DNA from: an uncultured Clostridia bacterium
GTDB lineage: Bacteria; Bacillota; Clostridia; Oscillospirales; Ruminococcaceae
DNA length: 64,000 nt
Direction: 5' to 3'
Assembly: GCA_947383835.1 (NCBI GenBank)
Contig: CANDEV010000005.1
Span: 140,605-204,604, forward strand
The notes beneath the pieces are model-generated. The model saw only the letters and a list, made by a program, of their open reading frames with translations. It did not search any database and was not told where the DNA came from. Made by a program: the position numbers and the translations under genes. Positions 58,939 to 64,000 of this stretch are shown here, in pieces; within the stretch, counting starts at the first letter, position 1; each line of letters opens with the position of its first letter.

Positions 58939-59024
58939 ATTTTGCCCGCCCCTTGATAGGGGCTTAACATTGTAAAAATACTTACTTTGCGCAGTTGGGT
59001 AGAACAACGCCGCACGCGCAGTGC
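58939..59024 (+). repeat. Dispersed two-hairpin repeat, copy F (second subfamily)
   Basis: TTTTGCCCGCCCCTTGATAG GGGCTTAA, a variable stretch, GGGTAGAACAACG, then GCCGCACGCGCAGTGC. It is preceded at 58913-58932 by a related half-hairpin. The element lies 15 bases before the methyltransferase start. Confidence 0.75.
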
Positions 59025-59039
59025 TAAAGGAGAATAAAA

Positions 59040-60149
59040 TTGTTAAGAATTGTCTGCCCATGTCATATGGGGCTTGAAAGCGTTTTAAAATTTGAGGTGA
59101 CAAAGATCGGCGGCAACGATATTGCTGTTACAGACGGTCGTGTCGCTTTTTCGGGGGACTTCCGCACACTTGTTAGGGCAAACCTTTGGCTCGCCACCGC
59201 CGAAAGAGTCCTTGTTCAGCTTGCGGAATTTGACGCAGTTACCTTTGAGGAGCTTTTTCAAGGTGTGAAAAATATCCCGCTGGAGGACTACATAGGGGTG
59301 AACGATAAGTTCCCCGTAAAAGGCTACTCCCTTAATTCGGAGCTGCACAGTATTCCTGACTGCCAGTCCATAATAAAAAAAGCGGCGGTGGAGCGGCTTA
59401 AAAGCAAGTACGGCGTAAGCTGGTTCGAGGAAAGCGGCGTGACAATGCAGATACGCTTCGGAATAATGAAAAATCATGTCAGCGTGTACCTTGACAGCTC
59501 GGGCGCTGGACTTCACAAAAGGGGCTACAGGAGAAATTCCAACGCCGCTCCCATAAAGGAGACACTTGCGGCGGGACTTGTTGACCTTGCACGCGTCAGG
59601 GGAGACAGTATAGTCTGCGACCCATTCTGCGGCAGCGGTACGATACTTATTGAAGCGGCGTACAAGGCTTTAAATATTGCCCCCGGACTGAAAAGGCGTT
59701 TTGCGGCGGACGAATGGGAATTTATCCCTAAAAATATTTGGGAGGAAGAACGCGCCGAAGCTCTTGCGGCGATACGAAAGGATACTGACTTTTTCGCCTA
59801 CGGGTACGATATCGACCCCGAGTGCGTGGCTCTTACGCAGGAAAACTGCCGCAAGGCGGGAATACAAAAGCGTGTTCAAATCCGTCAGGGGGATATTCGG
59901 GACTATGAAAACCAATTGGGGAGCATAACAATATGCAATCCGCCCTACGGCGAACGTTTGCTGGAGCTAAGGCAGGCAGAGGAGCTTTACAAAATAATGG
60001 GTCAGCGTTTTTCCGCAAATGGAGAAAGCCCCTGCTATGTAATTTCTCCCCATGAGGAATTCGAGAAAATTTTTGGTAAAAAGGCAGACAAGCGGCGGAA
60101 GCTTTACAACGGTATGCTGAAATGCCAATTTTATATGTATTACAGATAA
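59040..60149 (+). CDS. THUMP-domain RNA methyltransferase (RlmL/YpsC family)
   Basis: A 369-residue enzyme. An N-terminal THUMP region (VCPCHMGLESVLKFEVTKIGG, ANLWLATAERVLVQLAEFDAVTFEELFQGVKNI) precedes the Rossmann-fold domain with VCDPFCGSGTILIEA and the catalytic ICNPPYGERL (NPPY), characteristic of N2-guanine methylation of 23S rRNA. The start is TTG 59040 with AAGGAG upstream; it abuts repeat copy F. Confidence 0.92.
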   Translation: MLRIVCPCHMGLESVLKFEVTKIGGNDIAVTDGRVAFSGDFRTLVRANLWLATAERVLVQLAEFDAVTFEELFQGVKNIPLEDYIGVNDKFPVKGYSLNSELHSIPDCQSIIKKAAVERLKSKYGVSWFEESGVTMQIRFGIMKNHVSVYLDSSGAGLHKRGYRRNSNAAPIKETLAAGLVDLARVRGDSIVCDPFCGSGTILIEAAYKALNIAPGLKRRFAADEWEFIPKNIWEEERAEALAAIRKDTDFFAYGYDIDPECVALTQENCRKAGIQKRVQIRQGDIRDYENQLGSITICNPPYGERLLELRQAEELYKIMGQRFSANGESPCYVISPHEEFEKIFGKKADKRRKLYNGMLKCQFYMYYR

Positions 60150-60167
60150 ATTTTTTTACAATAGGTA

Positions 60168-60196
60168 TTGCAATCTAATAATATATATGATATAAT
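60168..60196 (+). promoter_or_regulatory. Promoter upstream of the zinc-ribbon gene
   Basis: -35 TTGCAA (60168-60173), 17-base spacer, -10 TATAAT (60191-60196). The transcript would start about 60203, so the whole inverted-repeat element lies in its leader. Confidence 0.75.
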
Positions 60197-60213
60197 ATAG
60201 GAGAAATATTTTT

Positions 60214-60373
60214 GAGCCTGTTCAGTATCTTTTTATGTGCGGATTTTTGGTAAGATTTTGTCGATGACAAGGCAAAAATCCGCAGGCATACTCGCGTATG
60301 GCAAGGATTTTTAACGCAGTCAGCGGCAAAAGATTTCCGAAAAGACGTGCGTAAAAAGATACTGAACAGGCTC
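60214..60373. mobile_element. MITE-like element of 160 bp
   Basis: Terminal inverted repeats of 22 bases are perfect: 60214-60235 begins GAGCCTGTTCAGTATC and 60352-60373 ends with its complement, followed by partial matching for about 6 further bases. There is no open reading frame of note inside. It sits between a promoter and the ribosome site of the next gene. No target-site duplication is obvious. Confidence 0.78.
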
Positions 60374-60390
60374 GGAGGGGGAATTTTTTC

Positions 60391-60624
60391 ATGAGATGTC
60401 CAAGATGCGGTTCGGAGTATGTAACAGTCCAGGCGATAACGGAAACCACAACCAAAACCAAGCACAGAGGCTGTTTTGGCTGGGCGATGTGGATATTGCT
60501 GGCAATTTGCACCTGCGGACTTATACTTATTATCCCTGCGGTAACAAACAGCAAGACCAAAACAAAAACCAAGACCCACACCGAAGCGGTATGCCAAAGC
60601 TGCGGAAACAGGTGGAGGGTGTGA
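60391..60624 (+). CDS. Small zinc-ribbon membrane protein
   Basis: A 77-residue protein. CPRCGS at the N-terminus and CQSCGNRW at the C-terminus form a split zinc ribbon around a hydrophobic stretch (FGWAMWILLAICTCGLILIIPAV). Proteins of this design occur in many Firmicutes; the function is unknown. GGAGGGGG lies about 10 bases upstream of the ATG, directly after the MITE-like element. Confidence 0.75.
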   Translation: MRCPRCGSEYVTVQAITETTTKTKHRGCFGWAMWILLAICTCGLILIIPAVTNSKTKTKTKTHTEAVCQSCGNRWRV

Positions 60625-60627
60625 GAA

Positions 60628-62049
60628 ATGATTTGCAGGAGAAAAAGACGCAAGCAAAAAGAAATAATAAGTTTATTCATAGTACTTTTTATGTGTATTT
60701 TTTTAGTTTGTGATAGCAATGCTCTTGAATTGAAAGAGGAACAACCAAATTATAACGATATTAGTAATCAAATTGCAAAAGATGTAGAAAGTTGTCATAT
60801 TCCCGGTATGGCTGTTATAGTAGTTAGTGGGGACAATGTATTATTTCAGGAAACTTATGGAAATTGCGGCGGCATTGACACCCCTTTTTTGATTGGTTCG
60901 ATGAGTAAGTCTTTTACAGCGCTGGCAATTATGCAGCTTGCAGAAGCCGGAAAGATCGATTTGGACAGTTCCATATCTGAATATATTGATGCTTCAAAAT
61001 GGTTTGCAGACAGTGTAGATTGTAATAAAATAACTATAAGAAGTCTCCTTAATCAGACAAGCGGCATAACTACATATCAAACACTTGGAAAACTTAAAAG
61101 TACAGACGTCTATGGCAGTCATGTATATGCGAATGCAAATTATGGATTGCTTGGAGCAATTGTTGAAGAAGTAAGCGGAATGACTTATGAAAAATATGTA
61201 ACGGACAAAATTTTTGCTCCATTGGGTATGAAACACTCGGCGGCTGCTCTTGAAAAAAGTAAAGATAATGGATTAATAAATGGGTATAGAAATTATTTTG
61301 GTATTCCTGTTGCAGGTGAACCGGATTATCCGGAAGAAATAACGATCGGAACATGGACGAATATTCCGGCAGGCTATATTTCGTCGAGCATATCTGATAT
61401 GGGAAGATACTTGCAGATGTATTTAAACAGCGGAGAAAGCATTATAAGCAAAGAAAGCATTAACAGTATGTTCTATGATAATGTATCGGTCGACGACGGC
61501 TTATATTATTATGGAATGGGGTGGCAGTATTCAACCGAGATGTTTAGTCAGCCAATGCTTTGGCATGCGGGACTTGTAGAAAATTATACATCAAATATGT
61601 TTATTTTGCCTGAAAAAGGCATTGCCGTAGCTGTTCTTGTCAATATGAACGATTATTTAGTATGTAATAACCTTATTGGAAATATTATAAATCCGCTCAT
61701 AGGAGAGGAAAGACAGAATTTGCCTAATTTATACATTATATTGCACTTAGTAATTGATGTGGTATGCTGTTTACTATGTTTTGTAAGTATCAATTCCATA
61801 GCGACTATCACGAAATGGAATAAAAAAGAAAAGACCTCAAGAGTATATGTCATTGACATTGTTCGTCATATTGCGCTTCCTATCATTTTGTTATGTGTTC
61901 CATTCTTTTCGGGAACGCCTTTTAAGGTGATTTGGCTATTTGCAAAAGATTTGTGTTTAGTATTATATATAAACGCAGGAGTTTTAATTGCCATAGGCGT
62001 TTATAAGTTCATCTTTCTGCTGAAAGAAGCTTATTATAAAGTACATTAA
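60628..62049 (+). CDS. Serine hydrolase (class C beta-lactamase fold) with membrane tail
   Basis: A 473-residue protein: a signal anchor (about residues 13-30), a beta-lactamase/transpeptidase-like domain with SMSK (SxxK, Ser near 93), YANANYG (YxN) and WHAGLVENY (third motif variant), then three or four C-terminal helices. It resembles FmtA/PBP4*-like esterases that modify cell-surface polymers rather than true beta-lactamases. It is clearly AT-richer than the flanking housekeeping genes. GGAGG precedes ATG 60628, 3 bases after the zinc-ribbon gene. Confidence 0.83.
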   Translation: MICRRKRRKQKEIISLFIVLFMCIFLVCDSNALELKEEQPNYNDISNQIAKDVESCHIPGMAVIVVSGDNVLFQETYGNCGGIDTPFLIGSMSKSFTALAIMQLAEAGKIDLDSSISEYIDASKWFADSVDCNKITIRSLLNQTSGITTYQTLGKLKSTDVYGSHVYANANYGLLGAIVEEVSGMTYEKYVTDKIFAPLGMKHSAAALEKSKDNGLINGYRNYFGIPVAGEPDYPEEITIGTWTNIPAGYISSSISDMGRYLQMYLNSGESIISKESINSMFYDNVSVDDGLYYYGMGWQYSTEMFSQPMLWHAGLVENYTSNMFILPEKGIAVAVLVNMNDYLVCNNLIGNIINPLIGEERQNLPNLYIILHLVIDVVCCLLCFVSINSIATITKWNKKEKTSRVYVIDIVRHIALPIILLCVPFFSGTPFKVIWLFAKDLCLVLYINAGVLIAIGVYKFIFLLKEAYYKVH

Positions 62050-62087
62050 TCATATCATTTAAACGAAAAATGTTAAAGAAAAATTCA

Positions 62088-62118
62088 TTGACTCCGACCC
62101 TGCGTAATGCTTTATAAT
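62088..62118 (+). promoter_or_regulatory. MerR-type promoter with 19-base spacer
   Basis: -35 TTGACT (62088-62093), a 19-base spacer, -10 TATAAT (62113-62118). Lengthened 19-20 base spacers are the hallmark of promoters activated by MerR-family regulators, so the next gene probably activates itself. Confidence 0.7.
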
Positions 62119-62149
62119 AGGTTTTGCAGGGGAAGAAAGGAGCGGTAAT

Positions 62150-62878
62150 ATGTATACGGTAAAAGAGGTAAACAGGCGGACAGGAGTAAGTGTGCGCGCG
62201 CTTCACCATTACGACAAAACAGGTCTGCTTAAGCCCTCGGGGCTGACGAGCTCTGGCTACAGGCTGTATGACGATACGGCTTTGCAGCGGCTGCACAGTA
62301 TACTTATGTTCCGCGAGGTCGGTTTTTCTTTGAATGAAATAAAGGAAATTCTTGACGCTCCCGATTTTGATCCCGACGAGGCTTTAAGTCAGCAGATAAA
62401 GCTGCTGGAGCTGCAAAGGGAACGTATCGGGAAAATGATCTCCCTTGCGAATGAAATGCGTAAAAAAGGAGGAAATGTCATGAATTTTGATATGTTTAAA
62501 AGCGGCGAATTTGACAATTTTAAGGAGGAGGTCAAGGCAAAATGGGGCGGTACGGCGGCGTATGAGGAGTACAAAGCCAAAACCGTCGGCAGAACGCCTG
62601 CCGAGCTTGACGGTACAGCCAATGCACTTATGGGTATTTTTGCTGAAATAGGCGCATTGAAGCACACCTCACCCGACAGTGAGGCGGTTCGGGAAAAAAT
62701 TGCCGAGCTTCAAAAATTTATCACCGACAATTATTATAATTGCACAAATGAGATACTGCAAGGTTTGGGACAGATGTATGCCGCCGATGAGAGATTTAAA
62801 ACAAATATTGACAGCGCAGGCGGCGAGGGGACTGCCGAATTTACTGAGAAAGCTATTGCGGCATACTGCACAGGATAA
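62150..62878 (+). CDS. MerR-family regulator with TipAS-like effector domain
   Basis: A 242-residue protein. The winged helix (YTVKEVNRRTGVSVRALHHYDKTGLLKPSGLTSSGYRLYDDTALQRLHSILMFREVGFSLNEIKEIL) and dimer helix are followed by a TipAS-like domain (EEVKAKWGGTAAYEEYKAKTVGRTPAEL, QGLGQMYAADERFKTNID). TipA-type proteins bind thiopeptide and other ligands and activate their own promoter. AAAGGAG precedes the ATG. No target gene other than itself is evident here. Confidence 0.9.
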   Translation: MYTVKEVNRRTGVSVRALHHYDKTGLLKPSGLTSSGYRLYDDTALQRLHSILMFREVGFSLNEIKEILDAPDFDPDEALSQQIKLLELQRERIGKMISLANEMRKKGGNVMNFDMFKSGEFDNFKEEVKAKWGGTAAYEEYKAKTVGRTPAELDGTANALMGIFAEIGALKHTSPDSEAVREKIAELQKFITDNYYNCTNEILQGLGQMYAADERFKTNIDSAGGEGTAEFTEKAIAAYCTG

Positions 62879-62903
62879 TACTACAGCAATACTACAAAAC
62901 AAT

Positions 62904-62966
62904 AACCGTGTCTGTAGGGGCGGGTTTTCCACGCCGGCGGGACAGCCTGTAACGGAATGAGACCCG
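62904..62966 (+). repeat. Possible intergenic repeat with GTAGGGGCGGG
   Basis: GTCTGTAGGGGCGGG, TTCCACGCCGGCGGGACAG and AGACCCGTCCCACAG include short palindromes. It resembles intergenic repeats common in related genomes; similarity to 52100-52140 is limited. Confidence 0.35.
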
Positions 62967-63036
62967 TCCCACAGCTAATATTCAGAGGATTGCTATAGTA
63001 TAAAATAAAAATTATATTTTATCGGAGGTATCGGAA

Positions 63037-63909
63037 ATGAACAAAATAAAATTTGCTGCAAACAAGGACACAAATTATGTTTTTCATATGCTTTCGGTCG
63101 CAAGGTGCGGATATGATAACGCATACGGCGAACTTTACCGCTCGCTATATCCGCAGGAAGAATTAAGTATATTAAAAAGAAACGAAGACCTTATCACGGT
63201 TTGCGGCGGCGAGCACTGCGGTTGTCTGTACGGCTTGCTGGTTGCCGAACCTGCTTGTGCCAATGTACCGATACCCGAATATTATCGTACTCTGATAGAA
63301 ATGAGCAATGAAATCAAAGCCGGAAATATTCCGGAGGGAGTCAGCGAAGAATTGCTTCCGTATACAGATACTGTAATTTCAATTTCTGAGGTCATGCTAA
63401 AGTATTACGATAATTATATTGAAAATATATGGAAAAATGAAAAAGAAAAAATCGAACATTATATTCCGGAGCTGCATAAGTATTTTGAGGAATTCGACTT
63501 TACGGAAAAAGCGGAAAGCTTGCTGAAATGCGATCTCAAAAGCGATTATTTTACGGCAACACTTGTTACCTCGGTTGCAGGCGGCGCGGAAGCTATTGAT
63601 ATTTCCAAGGATCAGGACGTATTCGGAATTGAAAGAGATGTACTTGACGCGGTTTATTTTATTGGTCACGAGTTTATTATTTATCTGCTGATTGAGGCGC
63701 TTTCCGACGAAAATGCTTTTAAGAACCTTGAAACATGGTCTTTAACGGAGGGACTTGCGGAATACTATTTAAAGAAGATAATGGGCGATACAAGATTTTT
63801 TTCCAAACAGCAGAAATATGTGGAATACTATGAAAATTGTGAAAAAGAGTTTCCCATGTCTGCTGTCCGGCTTTACAGAAAAGCTATGGAGGCATACTGC
63901 AACGTATAA
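63037..63909 (+). CDS. Hypothetical protein, possible degenerate metallopeptidase
   Basis: A 290-residue protein, cytosolic by absence of signal or membrane segment. VYFIGHEFIIYLLIEAL and SLTEGLAEYYLKKIMG recall the helix pair of gluzincin peptidases, but HEFIIY lacks the second His of HExxH. No family assignment is made. CGGAGG precedes ATG 63037. A promoter-like TATAGTATAA lies near 62995. Confidence 0.5.
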   Translation: MNKIKFAANKDTNYVFHMLSVARCGYDNAYGELYRSLYPQEELSILKRNEDLITVCGGEHCGCLYGLLVAEPACANVPIPEYYRTLIEMSNEIKAGNIPEGVSEELLPYTDTVISISEVMLKYYDNYIENIWKNEKEKIEHYIPELHKYFEEFDFTEKAESLLKCDLKSDYFTATLVTSVAGGAEAIDISKDQDVFGIERDVLDAVYFIGHEFIIYLLIEALSDENAFKNLETWSLTEGLAEYYLKKIMGDTRFFSKQQKYVEYYENCEKEFPMSAVRLYRKAMEAYCNV

Positions 63910-63950
63910 AATTTACAATGCAAAGCAACCGCATATATTTTTTGAAGGTG

Positions 63951-63979
63951 TGGACAAATAGCGCATAATATGATATAAT
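63951..63979 (+). promoter_or_regulatory. Promoter for a gene beyond the window end
   Basis: -35 TGGACA (63951-63956), 17-base spacer, -10 TATAAT (63974-63979). An ATG at 63986 follows at once without a ribosome site, so the downstream start is not called. Confidence 0.65.
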
Positions 63980-64000
63980 AAAGAAATGAGAAAAGCAAAA

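Noticed and set aside
63986..64000. Start of a further coding region at the window end
   Set aside because: Five codons are open after the ATG, but there is no ribosome site and the mapped promoter would start transcription at about this point, so no gene call is justified.
1..64000. CRISPR arrays, prophage or complete insertion sequences
   Set aside because: No regularly spaced direct repeats with unique spacers, no transposase or integrase, and no phage structural genes were seen.

Overview
The window is a mid-GC stretch of a low-to-mid-GC Gram-positive chromosome, most likely a clostridial relative of Ruminococcus / Eubacterium siraeum (Oscillospiraceae). Supporting signs are: genes for WhiA, RapZ, HPr kinase, a SpoIIM-like protein, a YlmC/YmxH PRC-barrel protein, RecD2, Mini-RNase III and an RNase M5-like protein; strong GGAGG ribosome sites with frequent TTG/GTG starts; TTGACA-17-TATAAT promoters; and a tetrahydrofolate riboswitch that closely resembles the E. 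siraeum type. The species cannot be fixed from sequence alone.

Layout. 1-1.7 kb: the end of a DUF218 gene, a PH-like membrane protein and a deacetylase lipoprotein. 1.7-14.7 kb (minus strand): hprK, PHP phosphatase, murB, rapZ, DUF3592, whiA, a tiny gene with its own promoter, S51 peptidase, dnaE, S41 peptidase, pfkA, THF riboswitch, folT and an acidic hypothetical. 15-25.7 kb (plus): proC, spoIIM-like, yesL-like, rpsO, pnp, a small membrane gene, recD2, comF, mreB, an lspA-like gene and ylmC-like. 25.8-29.4 kb: rpsB and tsf, separated by a foreign-looking kinase gene, then a multi-hairpin RNA and an alpha/beta hydrolase. 29.5-37.2 kb (mostly minus): apgM, two AraC-effector paralogs, a divergent SLOG/XRE pair with twin operators, sulP, radical SAM and GNAT genes. 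tRNA-Ser(GGA) lies at 37.6 kb. 37.9-51.6 kb (plus): obg, DUF3806-like, Nudix, mrnC, MBL hydrolase, yebC, alaS, HIT, comEC, holA, rnmV-like and an MBOAT/DHHW acetylation pair. 52-55.2 kb: rpe plus an unusual rnfD-rnfE-rnfA set. 55.2-64 kb: DUF4015 glycosidase-like protein, PBP1A, RNA methyltransferase, zinc-ribbon protein, serine hydrolase, MerR/TipA-like regulator and a hypothetical.

Most genes are housekeeping functions in short operons. The most unusual content is: (1) a membrane-only Rnf-like trio that has lost three of the four cysteines of the RnfA/RnfE iron-sulfur site and has no RnfB/C/G beside it; (2) a family of about 75-95 nt two-hairpin repeats, four of which abut the 3' end of a gene in the same polarity; (3) two MITE-like inverted-repeat elements, one in a 5' leader; (4) a 121-nt multibranched RNA between tsf and a hydrolase; (5) two leaders whose hairpins bury the ribosome site; (6) an apparent ATA start codon in mrnC; (7) ComEC with a metal-site-less C-terminal domain.
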